Below, piece by piece: positions 1 to 9,720 of a stretch of 64,000 bases of DNA. Source of the DNA: Plantago major (Eukaryota; Streptophyta; Magnoliopsida; Lamiales; Plantaginaceae); contig CM048840.1 of assembly GCA_026545765.1 (NCBI GenBank), forward strand, positions 26,664,765 through 26,728,764, written 5' to 3'. The position numbers and the translations under genes are program-made. Under the pieces are notes generated by a model. It was not told the DNA's origin. It saw only the letters and a list, made by a program, of their open reading frames with translations, and searched no databases. Numbering within the stretch: position 1 is the first letter of the stretch; every line of letters starts with the position of its first letter.

Positions 1-1672
1 TCCTAGGATTTCACAGATTCTGCTCTTTATAAACTCCCCTCCTTGGTTTGAAAAGAAAATTTTCGATTCTTGTGGGTTTAATTTCAGACCAGATGGCTTG
101 CAAAATTTATCCAACACTTTGCGAACTGTATTTGTCGTTGACACTGTTGCTTTTCCCATGAAAATCAGGTCGTCAGCAAAAAATAAGTGTGATAAGTTTG
201 GACCATCGTGACAGGGCTTGATGGGGCTCCACTTTTTCTTTGTTACTTCTTCTTGAATCATATACGACAATCTCTCTACACACAGAACAAATAAGTAAGG
301 TGATAGTGGGTCACCCTGCCTCAAGCCACATGAGTGTTGGATCCAACGGCTCCCCATTCCACAATATCCGTGTAGCAGCATTTTTCACACAAAACATTCT
401 AAGCTGAACCAAATTTGTTGGAAAATTAAACGCAACCAAAGTTTCTTCCAAATAAACCCAATTAACCTTGTCATAGGCTTTTTCCAGATCCAGTTTCATC
501 ACCATGCATCCGAATTTATTTTTCTTTTTTGGCCTGAGTGAATGTAGAACTTCTTAGAGCAGAAAGATATTATCTTGGGTACTTCTACCCTTGATAAAAC
601 TCGACTGCATAGGAGAGATCAAACCCGGCATAATATCTCTAAGTCTAAGTGTAATACATTTTCTGATAAATTTATAAATGACATTACACAAAGATATAGG
701 TCGAAACTGGGATATAAGTTCAGGATTTGGTACCTTGGGGATTAGGCAGATAAAAGCTTCACAAAGTTGAGGGTCGAACTGTCGATTCAAGAAAGCTTGC
801 TGAATGAATTCCAAAAGGGATTGAGCCACCCAAGACCACCCTCTATGATAAAATATTGCTTGTAGACCATCTGGTCCTGGTGCTTTATAAGCATTAGTGG
901 CCCAGACAACATTTTTAAGTTCTTTCATACTCACTTCCTTGGTCAAAAACTGGGCCTGCTCTTCGGTTATCCCTTGTTGATGACCTGAAATTTCTAGCCG
1001 CAAACCAACACTGTCCACTGATCCATCTGATTGATCTGTGAACAAACCTGCAAAATAAGTATGTGCATGTTGTCTTAGTGTTTCTTCATCTCTCACCCAT
1101 TCCTCATTAATCTGCAGCGTTAGAATCTTATTTCTACGCCTGCGAGTGATTGTCGAATGGTGAAAAAACTTGGTATTCTTTTCGCCTTCCGAGATCCATT
1201 TGACTCGTGATTTCTGGAACCAGAAAATCTCCTCTTGCTCTAGAATCTCATTGTATTCTTGCATGAGTTTCTTCTCTAAGTCCCCCAGAAACGCATTCCT
1301 TTGTGATGAAAAGGACTTCTGAATTCCTTCCAATCTGGCAAGTAGCTTGCGTTTCTTTTTAAATATATTTCCAAAGTGTTTTTTATTCCAAGGTATCATA
1401 ACCTCCGGGACTTTAGCAATGGCTTGAAGAATTCCCTCACTCTCCTTCCAAATATTCTGTAAGAGCATGTCACAATCTTCATGCAAGAACCATGCCGCTT
1501 CGAACCGAAAAGGTTTGTTTTCTAGGTTGCAGTCTGCCCCCTGACAGCAAGTCAACACAGGATTATGATCTCCATGAGTTCTAGGAAGATTAAATACCAC
1601 ATTATCGGGGTACTTATCAATCCACTTCTTGTTTGCAAGTGCTCTATCAATTCTTTCTCGAATAATATTACC
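1..1672 (-). pseudogene. LINE ORF2 reverse transcriptase part
   Basis: This continues in phase from the endonuclease. Landmarks are the linker region, KAPGPDGLQAIFYHRGW near 870, LIPKVPNPELISQFRPISLCNVIYK near 720 (only family landmarks quoted), the first catalytic block KLDLEKAYDKVNW near 480, and the FADDLIF active-site block near 165. A stop at 554 interrupts the frame, and a frameshift near 315 moves the LRQGDPLSPYLF block into another frame. The protein would copy element RNA at the nicked target. It is broken here, and its C-terminus lies off the left edge. Confidence 0.85.
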
Positions 1673-2329
1673 TTAATCCCTCTTATTTGTCCACGTATAC
1701 TTTGGTCCCTTAAAACCCAAGTCTTGTAGACCACAAGCTGCTAACTTGGATTGAAAATTGACCAACCGATTCACAGATGCTGTCCTGCCCCCTTTTTTCT
1801 CATGTGCAAAGCCAATTTCATTAAAATCACCGGTGACAAGCCATGGCAGAGACGTGCTTGTACCAATGGCTTCTAATTTATTAAAAATCCGAACTTTATC
1901 CCTCTTCCTGGGCTGAGCATAGATACCAGATATCAGCCATCTATCTTGATTTAGGGGGTTAATAACAGCGTGGATTCCTTGATCATCTTTCTCCACAAGT
2001 TTTACATTGATTTCCCTTTCATTCCATAACATCCAAATGCCCCCCATCATTCCTTCAGTGGGTGCTAATTCATAATTTGAAAAACCTAGAAATGGTGCAA
2101 TCTCCTGAGCATGTTGCTCCGAAACCTTTGTTTCTAAAATAAACACTACAGTGGGTCTATGTCGTATGACCAAATCACGAAAGTTCCTACGAAAACCTTC
2201 ACTTGCTGCCCCTTGGCAGTTCCACGATACTATCTTCATTGATGATTTAACAAGATGGTAATTGTAAATTGGGTTATCAAATGGTAACCCCCTCCATATC
2301 GCCATGAGTTGGCTCAGTGTATCCCTCAT
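1673..2329 (-). pseudogene. LINE ORF2 endonuclease domain
   Basis: Exonuclease-endonuclease-phosphatase fold of an L1 ORF2. The real start is probably the Met before KIVSWNCQGA (near 2240), the usual first strand of the domain. Also visible are ETKVSEQ with the catalytic Glu, GDFNEI with Asp/Asn, and further on in the same frame THGDHNPVL (about 1585) with the Asp-His pair. The frame is cut by TAA at 1673-1675 after the TWTNKRD motif and then continues in phase into the reverse transcriptase part. The domain nicks target DNA to prime reverse transcription. Confidence 0.85.
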
Positions 2330-2543
2330 CAGGCTGTACTGACGTAATTCCTCCCAATCGGTCTAGTGAAGGCTCTTCCACCAAACTTGCAACTCCTCGA
2401 CCCTGTGTACGTGGTGCATATCCACCCCGTGCTGCCATACTGAGGGTGGGATGTCCACGACGAGTATTGTTTGTTCCTCTACTGCTAAATCGAATAGTGT
2501 TAAAGGTTGTTGGAGTTTGTGACTCCAAGTTTCTAGTTCCAGA

Positions 2544-3146
2544 TTAACTGCCATGTTCCACATTATCATTCCGTTGAGAAATATCAACACCTGATCCTCG
2601 TGATTCATCAGTACCTGTAGTTTCCTCTACCTCAATAGTGTATAGGTTTTGGGCATCTACGATCTCTGAATCAGCTAGCACAGAAAACGTATTCCCATAC
2701 TTCTGCTTATAAATAGAAACAGGTGTTTCCCTATTCCCATTCATATTCGACTTCCCAGGCATGTTCGAATTCTGCTTTTCCTTTCGTGGATCAATTGTAT
2801 TCTGTTGTGCAGAGTTTTTCTTGGAACCACCAAAACTTGGAGGCAATACTCTACCCCCATGTACGTTCTTGGACGTAGTTTCATCATCTTGTAATTCAAT
2901 AACTTTTTCTTTTCCTTTATCCTGATTAACTGGTTGTGCTGGTTTTTGTATTTGTGTAGGAACCACTGGCCTGGCCCCAAAATGTGCTTGAACATGTCCT
3001 CGTTGGCGGTAACCTGTAGCGTTTCGTCCCATTCCCGGAGCTGGTTGTTTCTTCCGACGAGTCACCACCATCCAATCACCATATTCTTGTGAAAGCTGAT
3101 GATGTTTGAGGAAGTCACCATTCAATTCTGATAATTTAGATAACAT
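2544..3146 (-). pseudogene. LINE ORF1 C-terminal fragment
   Basis: About 200 codons of a low-complexity, Lys/Gln/Asn-rich tail that begins near the motif YGDWMVVTRRKK, which in plant L1 ORF1 proteins follows the CCHC zinc knuckle. The knuckle and the upstream DUF4283 domain are missing. ORF1 proteins bind element RNA. This fragment has no complete functional domain and is best read as the remnant left by 5' truncation. Confidence 0.65.
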
Positions 3147-3192
3147 GATAGCTAGTAATTTTTCCTTTATAAAAGTACTAACTAAAATATTA

Positions 3193-3436
3193 CTCCATCC
3201 GTCCCACTACAAATGTCACATTTTGACTTTTTGCAGTTAATATTTTTCAAACTTTGACTCGGATTTAATCCTAAACCGTAAATGTAAATTGTTCAATTCA
3301 ATTATATAATGTAAAGTTTCATTATATAATTGAATTGAACATTTTACATTAACGATTTAAGATTAAATCGGAGTTAAAATTGAAAAATGTTTACTGCAAA
3401 AAGTCAAAACGTGACATTTATAGTGGGACGGGGGAG
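3193..3436. mobile_element. Stowaway-type MITE (244 bp)
   Basis: The ends are inverted copies beginning CTCCATCCGTCCCACTA and, from the other side, CTCCCCCGTCCCACTA, and the inversion extends through most of the element. It is flanked by TA at 3191-3192 and 3437-3438, the target duplication of Tc1/mariner-derived Stowaway MITEs. It is non-coding and sits between the truncated LINE and the germin-like gene promoter. Confidence 0.92.
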
Positions 3437-3754
3437 TACTATATATATAAGTTGAATTCTTCTTTTTCCCTGCAGCTTATTATGATCATTTCCCAGATGT
3501 GTTTACCAAACAAGAAGATGATTGACTAGGTACGCTGCCAAAATGAGACTTAATTTGAGTTCATCTTTATCTCATCTGATGATGCAACTTAATAGCGTGT
3601 GAGAAATGGTAAATTTTTCATGTTACATGTTGAAGGTATCTGATCCTTAAATAGAACTATTCTCAGTTCATAATTTGATCCGGTCATTCCAAATCCTTGA
3701 TTAAAAATTACAAGTTGTAAGGGTTAGGAGATGACTTTTTCACATCATGTAAAC

Positions 3755-3762
3755 TATAAATA
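3755..3762 (+). promoter_or_regulatory. TATA box of germin-like gene
   Basis: TATAAATA lies 109 bases before the start codon at 3871. A transcription start about 30 bases downstream would leave a 5' leader of about 85 nt, normal for a plant gene. Confidence 0.65.
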
Positions 3763-3870
3763 GTTACCACTAATACCAAGTTAGATTCATCACCTCAATA
3801 CTTAATAAGCACTAATTCCTTAAGCTTAACTGAATTAAACTTGCACATTACTTCACTATAGCTTCCTAAA

Positions 3871-4643
3871 ATGAAGATGGCTACTTGCTACCTTGCAGCC
3901 ATTCTTGTGGCATCTTTAGCGTCGTTTGCATATGCATCGGATCCCAGCCCTCTGCAAGATTTTTGTGTTGCTGTTAACGATTCCGCAGCTTCAGGTGATT
4001 CGACTATAAGTACAACTGTTCATTGCCATATACTATATTTTGCCTCCTTATTGCGTAGACTAACTGTATTTAACATGCAGTGTTTGTGAACGGAAAGATC
4101 TGCAAGAATCCAAACATGGTTGTTGCTGATGATTTCTTTTTCTCGGGATTAAATAGGCCTGGGAATACATCGAATCCTCTTGGTTCAAGAGTCACTCCAG
4201 TAAATGTGAACCAAATACCTGGCCTTAACACTCTGGGAATCTCTGCAGTTCGTATAGACTATGCACCCTACGGTCTTAACCCTCCTCACACACATCCCCG
4301 TGCAACTGAAATTCTCGTCGTGTTGGAAGGACGTCTCTATGTTGGTTTTGTGACATCGAATCCTGCCAATCCCAACGAGAAAAACAAACTCTTCACCAAG
4401 TACTTGAATCCAGGAGATGTTTTCGTGTTCCCAGAAGGTCTTATTCATTTCCAATACAATGTGGGACTCACCAATGCTGTTGCATTTGCTGGTCTTAGTA
4501 GCCAAAACCCGGGTGTCATTACTGTTGCAAATGCAGTTTTTGGATCAAATCCACCGATTAATTCTGCTGTTCTGACTAAGGCATTCCAAGTTGAGAAGAA
4601 CATCATTGACTATCTCCAAGCACAGTTTTGGTGGAACATTTAG
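3871..4643 (+). CDS. Germin-like protein (cupin), two exons
   Basis: Secreted cell-wall glycoprotein of the germin-like family, typically manganese-binding with oxalate oxidase or superoxide dismutase activity depending on subgroup. Exons are 3871-3994 and 4081-4643, with a GT-AG intron of 86 nt. The joined protein is 228 aa, the usual family length. Residues 1-22 form a signal peptide. Cys32 and Cys49 are the conserved N-terminal disulfide pair. Cupin box 1 ([12 protein letters not shown]) gives His-His-Glu and box 2 ([12 protein letters not shown]) gives the last His, so all four metal ligands are present. The KGE motif expected in box 2 proteins is not needed for this call. A TATA box and a polyadenylation signal flank the gene, which looks intact. 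Whether it has oxalate oxidase activity cannot be told from sequence alone; most members of this subgroup do not. Confidence 0.95.
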
Positions 4644-4704
4644 AACAAATAGGATCTAGAGTGTTGTTATGTAACTAGTTATAATTGTTTCTCTGCATTC
4701 TTAT

Positions 4705-4710
4705 AATAAA
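4705..4710 (+). terminator. Polyadenylation signal AATAAA of germin-like gene
   Basis: A canonical AATAAA lies 62 nt after the stop codon of the germin-like gene, followed by T-rich sequence. Confidence 0.6.
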
Positions 4711-5922
4711 ATGAATATCTAGTTTCAAGCTAATTGTTCCTATGACTCAAGCCACGTATAAATTAAGTTGAGGAAACACTTTCAACAATTTCATATGAAA
4801 ATCAGCTGTAAGTCTTTCTTATGAATACTAATATATACTGTATACAGTTGGAATTCCGAAGTTTATTATCATTTTCTGCAGTGTAAGCTAGCTGTGAATC
4901 AGTTCCACAAAGCATGTAATACAGAAATTTTGACTTACTAGTAAAACTGAAATTGATCATTTTCTTTACAACAGGTTATAAAAATTTTGAATTTCCCAGT
5001 TTGTTAACCAAATACATTATTAGTATTTCAATCAGACATCTATTGTTGTTTTAGCCTATTTGGGTGACAATGGTTCACCAAATGAATATGAAAGTAATTC
5101 AGAGCTGATATTACTATTAGTATTGAGTTGTTAAAGGGACACTGACCAACTCTCTGATCAAGAGTTCCCATTTCTTGATTAAACTGTAACACCCATATAC
5201 TTGTATATGTATATCTATTTTTTTACCTTTATTCTTCTTCTCTGTTTTAATTCTGTAACTAGAACCTGAGAATCTGAGATGAGGAGATACCTGTGAAAAG
5301 TAGTATTTAGCTTGGTTAAAGAGTGAGGAATGATAAATAATAAAGATATAGTATGTCGAAACTCAATTAAGCTCGAGAATTGATCAAATTGCAATATGGA
5401 ATTACATTGAACTGGAGACAAAGTTATGATAACGAAGAATGATTAATTACACTACTAAACTCTGTATCTAAATATAATATATAGGACTATAAAGCAATGT
5501 TTTCCTTACAGATTCTATTTCCCTATACCATATATCTGATGAATTCTGACAATACTAATGGATAGAAATTTTGAACTGGAACTAGTACAGCTACTTTCAG
5601 AAACACAGATTGAACGATATGATTTAGCCAGACTCATGGACTCTCCAGTGCAATCTGGCAAACTGACGAGGACCGATGCCAAGACTTGACTAGATCGAGC
5701 TAAACTTGTTCACAGCTACCAACCTATACGTATGTTAACAACTAACTTATCTGACTTCTAAGGCCAATAAGGTGACCATAACGAACAGAGGAATTTCTTG
5801 AAAAAAAATAATAAATCCATCTGGTCCATAGCTCTTATATATCTACTGTATGAATTTGCAACCTTCTTGTTCTTCATACTGATTTCTGCAACCTTTTTCG
5901 AGCGTACTTATATATTCATAAA
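4711..5922. other. Intergenic, AT-rich, nothing recognised
   Basis: No ORF with family features, no clear inverted repeat and no RNA gene was seen. It probably holds the 3' flank of the germin-like gene and the 3' UTR of the minus-strand La-motif gene. Confidence 0.5.
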
Positions 5923-6459
5923 CTAACCGAGTCGTCTTTGAAGGGGCTGGAGAGGCCATTCAGCCCAACCGTGTTTTCGCCTTATTGTGTCGTCTTTAAT
6001 TTCCAGCAAGGTTGAATTAGCCCGGATGGAGTCTTTTATGAATTGAATATCATTCGTCATCCGCCTCATCAATCTGAAATTGGCGACAACATCGAGGGAA
6101 ACCCATCCCTGAGCATCCATCTGTCGGCGCAAATAAGTGTCATGCACCAAGTTCTCCTTGCTGAAGTAGTACTCCATTTGATTGACTATCCTATGAGGCA
6201 AGTCAGGAGGATTAATAAAGGAAGGTACAGGGAAGCCGGGAAAATAAGCACCGGGATGATGATGAACTGCATGTGGAAACGGAGGAACGGTGGGATTGAG
6301 AGGGAGTTGAGATGTAGTAGTAGTAGTAGTATATGGAAGTACTGGTACATAATTATAAGGCTGCTGAGATGATGTTGACGTTGTTGCAGCAGCAGCAGCA
6401 TAAGCATAAGGTTGTAGTGCATAGCCGGCAAACCGAGAATGACGATCGTTGTTCTTCAT
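5923..6459 (-). CDS. Small La-motif (LARP1-like) protein, single exon
   Basis: A 178-aa ORF. Residues 1-80 are Ala/Tyr/Thr/Pro-rich and disordered, as in plant LARP1 proteins. Residues about 88-165 form a La motif: start near INPPDLPHRIVNQMEYYFS, then KENLVHDTYLRRQMD, QGWVSLDVVANF, and the closing IRRKHGWAEWP. La motifs of this group bind RNA 3' ends or poly(A) and take part in mRNA stability and translation. The protein is much shorter than plant LARP1 proteins (about 400-550 aa), ending 13 residues after the domain and lacking the long C-terminal region. The ORF is open and the codon pattern looks maintained, so it is probably a real minimal paralogue; a truncated retrocopy is the alternative. 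No intron was seen. Confidence 0.8.
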   Translation of the reverse strand: MKNNDRHSRFAGYALQPYAYAAAAATTSTSSQQPYNYVPVLPYTTTTTTSQLPLNPTVPPFPHAVHHHPGAYFPGFPVPSFINPPDLPHRIVNQMEYYFSKENLVHDTYLRRQMDAQGWVSLDVVANFRLMRRMTNDIQFIKDSIRANSTLLEIKDDTIRRKHGWAEWPLQPLQRRLG

Positions 6460-6526
6460 AGCTAGCAGCGTTTTTTGTTGAAGTGCTTTCTTATGTAGAC
6501 TATAAATTAATCCTTACTCCATTATA

Positions 6527-7150
6527 CTTCCTCCGTCCCGTCTCATGTTTTTCATTTTGACTTTTCTCGGTCAACCGCTTCTAACTTTGACTACGAATTA
6601 ATCTTAAACAAAAAATATAAAATATTCAATTATATTATATTTTGAAACTTTAGGGGGTAAAGTTTCATAATATAATTTTATTAAAATTTTTACATTTGCG
6701 GTTTAAGATTAAGCTTGTGTTTGCAAATGCTTAAAAAAAGTGATTTTGTGATTTTAAAGTAGTAAAAGCAGTTTTTTAGTGTTTTATATCACAACTTCTG
6801 CTGCAACTTTTCTGGGAAAAAACAGGTAACCGCCAAAAGCAGAGAAGCAACCCAATAGCTGCTTCTAACTACTTTAAGCAAGTTGTAGCTTTTTTTCAAT
6901 TAAAAACAACTAATTAAGTTAATTTTTGCAAACAATAAAACTTTTGCTTTTATAATTTTAAGCTGCTTTTTATCTGATATATCAAACACTACTAACTTTT
7001 GCTTAAAATGAACTTTAATTAACTTTTAGTAAAAGCAGACAAAAAAGCACAAGTAAAAGTATTTGCAAACACAAACTAATTCGTAGTTAAAGTTGTACAC
7101 GGTTAACTGTAAAAAGTCAAAATGAAAAATATGGGACGGGACGGAGTAAG
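6527..7150. mobile_element. Stowaway MITE, interrupted by a nested element
   Basis: The terminal inverted repeats begin CTTCCTCCGTCCCG on the left and CTTACTCCGTCCCG on the right, with TA duplications at 6525-6526 and 7151-7152. The two halves remain inverted copies as far as GGTTTAAGATTAA and TTAATTCGTAGT, where another MITE (6713-7076) is inserted. Without the insert the element is about 257 bp. It lies just upstream of the La-motif gene start and so within its promoter region. Confidence 0.88.
6713..7076. mobile_element. Tourist-like (PIF/Harbinger) MITE nested in the Stowaway MITE
   Basis: A 364-bp element with ends GCTTGTGTTTGCAAA and, inverted, GTTTGTGTTTGCAAA, and A/T-rich subterminal repeats containing AAAAGCAG. 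It is flanked by TAA at 6710-6712 and 7077-7079. Deleting it with one TAA restores the palindrome of the surrounding Stowaway element, which confirms both the boundaries and the 3-bp duplication typical of PIF/Harbinger. Confidence 0.88.
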
Positions 7151-7152
7151 TA

Positions 7153-8041
7153 TATATAGAAGCCTCTGTCTTCCTATTAATTATAGCATGTAGGAGTTTG
7201 TGTTAATATAGGAATCCTTTTCTAAACAAGAGTCACATATTTTGTCAGTTTAAAATTTTATTTTAGTATATATATACGTAATTTGAAGCCAGCAGAAAAT
7301 TTATAGAAGGAAATTAATCTTAGCGGAGGTGGTAATTATATATTTTGTGTATCTTTAATTACTCTAGAACCATCTTTACGGATACGGATGGAATAAATGG
7401 ATAGATAGGAATTAAGATATTAATGCTTGCTGCTTCAGATAGATAGGATACTTTCCTAAATAAGATTCATTTGTAGATTAAAATTCCCACAACCCACGAT
7501 ATTACTAAAGTAATAATTAGTAAGATATTGCTAGTTTCAAAAAGGAATAATTACAAATTAGTGTAACTTTCAAAATGTTCTTATACATTAGTTATGCATA
7601 AAAAATTTCATACAAATTGGTGCTATAAATTAGTGATTTTATTATTTTTAGTAAATATGAAATTAAATACACCATTATTGATAAAATCAATCCCTTATTC
7701 ATAGAAAAACTAAATCAAAACACTAATTTAAAACGCACTATTATCAACACGTTCACACGCCAGTTGAAACAAAAACAAGCATTTATTAATTGATACAATC
7801 ATCTGCTAATTGATACAAACATCATCATTACAATAATTAACTTTCTAGCTTCCCACATCCTCCATTATAAGGGTTTTTTTATGTTCATATTTTCTTATTG
7901 ACATCGTACCTCCTTAACTTAATTCTATTGGCATGTGTTCAATTAGTGGGTTGCATTGAGTTATTTTTGTTTTCCCTCATTCAAATTTGGATGATTTCTT
8001 AATGATGCTTGATACTTTGATATATCAATGGTGCCTGTGTA
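7153..8041. other. Intergenic, AT-rich, no gene seen
   Basis: Very AT-rich spacer with scattered short repeats. No coding pattern, RNA gene or bounded transposon was recognised. Confidence 0.5.
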
Positions 8042-8512
8042 ACTAATATGATGTTTGTTTCGTTTTGGATGCTTGTATTATATGATGCTTGTAATTTAAT
8101 GCTAAATGATGCTTGCATTACTAATATGATGATTGTTTCGTATTGGATGCTTGTATTATACAATGCTTGTAATGTAATGTTAAATGATGCTTGCAGTACT
8201 AATATGATGTTTTTTTCGTATTTGATGATGCTTGTATTATTCGATGCTCGTAATGTAATGCTAAATGATGCTTACAGTACTAATATGATGGTTGTTTCGT
8301 ATTGGATGATGCTTGTATTATTTGATGTTTGTAATGTAATGCTAAATTATGCTTGCAGTACTAATATGATACTTGTTTCGTATTGGACATTCTTATATTA
8401 TTTGATGCTTGTAATGTAATGTTAAATGATGCTTGCAGTACTAATATGATGCTTGTTTCGTATTGGATGATGCTTGTAATATAATGCTAAATAATGCTTG
8501 CAATTAAATGCT
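8042..8512. repeat. Minisatellite, about 80-bp unit, about 6 copies
   Basis: The phrase ACTAATATGATG starts at 8042, 8120, 8198, 8279, 8360 and 8440, giving unit lengths of 78, 78, 81, 81 and 80. Each unit holds GATGCTTGTATTAT, GCTTGTAATGTAATG and AAATGATGCTTGCAGT. Because several units differ by 3 bases, an ORF of 123 codons (8048-8419) runs through the array, but it only repeats the satellite and has no other sign of coding. Confidence 0.9.
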
Positions 8513-8740
8513 GGTAAATGAGGGCGATCGTTTATTTTGATGGTGCTTGGCTAGTCTTACGAAACCAAATCTAAACAGATTCTAATAGATGATTAGATGA
8601 TTGAAGATTAATTTTGATTACTAAATATACTATATTTAGTATTTAGTTAGAGGGCATCTTTGGAATTAGATATATAGACACTAAATTGTAGTAAAGATAT
8701 TATGTATCACTAATTAGTAGGAAAGATGTGGGGATGACAC

Positions 8741-9665
8741 TGTTGATACGGACATGTGTCCAATCCGTTAAGGGCGCCATAGAGCGTGTCCTAGAACGCA
8801 TCAAGGCTGAAATAGCCAATTCAGTACTAGTCCGACCTTCAAATGGTCCGACCTAAGGGAAACCATTCCAGGTCAACTAATACTTACAAGTCAACACACC
8901 TTCTCAACTAAGTCCAACCAAGCTAGGTGTACGACTTCCGAACCTGACAAAAAGTCACGTGATGTTTCCAAGTATCACAAACTGTCAGCCCCAGGATGCC
9001 AAACGGACCGGACGAGATAATCTCGGACGCCACTCTCACATTAAGACCAAACGTATATAACAGAACCACTGAGATACTTCCGTGGAACTCCAGGCTCGGA
9101 CACCCTGAGTTACCTAAGGGAAGATCAACCAGCGCAGATCCGTCCAAGGATCGACACGGACCCGACAGTGAATAAGATTTCTCAGAGAGAAAGGTCCAAA
9201 CTACCCTCCCAGACCCATTAATCGGTATTGGATTACTGTTCACTATTGGGCTATGGGCCAAAGGTAGCATTGTTGTCCAAATCTTGAACATACACTTGGC
9301 ATCATCTTATGAACCACATCATAAGTATATGATAACTATAAATATAGCACAAGGTCACAAACATTGGGATAAGTCATAAGTGATAAGCCTTACTTCATAA
9401 GCAACAACTGTCAAGTTTGCCCTATCATATCCTTCCTCATAACTACTACATTGGGAGCATTCCAACTCCCTCTTGAGTAAAGTCTCTAACCGGAATGACA
9501 ACATGCAATCCGGATTACCTATCTAACCCCCCCCCCCCCCCCACCTAGTCTTTTCAGGTGTTCCGGCTCGGACCAAGGCACCGGGTCGGACTTCAAGTTG
9601 GAGGCGGACCATAGGGTAGAGACTTGTAGTAGTTCAGTTAGTGTTCGAGGCTAAACCCCTCAACA
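8741..9665 (+). repeat. 5' LTR (925 bp)
   Basis: Direct repeat of 22158-23058. It holds a TATA box (TATAAATA at 9337-9344) for the sense transcript and a C16 tract at 9527-9542. Compared with the 3' LTR it has about 15 extra bases near 8838 (a partial duplication of GTCCGACCT) and some extra bases near 9130-9180. Confidence 0.95.
9337..9344 (+). promoter_or_regulatory. LTR TATA box
   Basis: TATAAATA inside the 5' LTR. The identical site occurs in the 3' LTR at 22725-22732. It is the likely core promoter for the genomic RNA. Confidence 0.55.
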
Positions 9666-9668
9666 TTT

Positions 9669-9686
9669 TGGCACCGTCTGTGGGAA
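9669..9686 (+). other. Primer-binding site
   Basis: TGGCACCGTCTGTGGGAA starts 3 nt after the 5' LTR. It begins with TGG, complementary to tRNA CCA ends. The same block with TGGCGCCGT is common in plant Tat-type gypsy elements; one base differs here. The primer tRNA was not assigned. Confidence 0.65.
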
Positions 9687-9720
9687 ACTTTACAAAAGGT
9701 TCAGTGCTTAAGTCAGGCTG

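Larger units (their letters stand above)
1..3150 (-). mobile_element. L1-type LINE retrotransposon, 5'-truncated and decayed
   Basis: A non-LTR retrotransposon read on the minus strand and running off the left edge. In order from 3150 down it contains the C-terminal part of ORF1, then ORF2 with an apurinic-type endonuclease, then reverse transcriptase with the FADDLIF polymerase motif encoded near position 165. The DUF4283 and zinc-knuckle N-terminus expected for plant L1 ORF1 is absent, so the copy stops inside ORF1 near 3150, which is typical 5' truncation. ORF2 has in-frame stops at 1673 and 554 and a frameshift near 315, so the copy is dead. The 3' end and poly(A) tail lie outside the window. 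Confidence 0.9.

Noticed and set aside
7560..7700. Possible link between 7560-7700 and 23060-23220 (similar AT-rich wording)
   Set aside because: Similarity is loose and could reflect base composition; no shared ends.
8048..8419. 123-codon ORF rich in Met, Leu and Val
   Set aside because: It is a translation of the 80-bp minisatellite, open only because most units differ by multiples of three.
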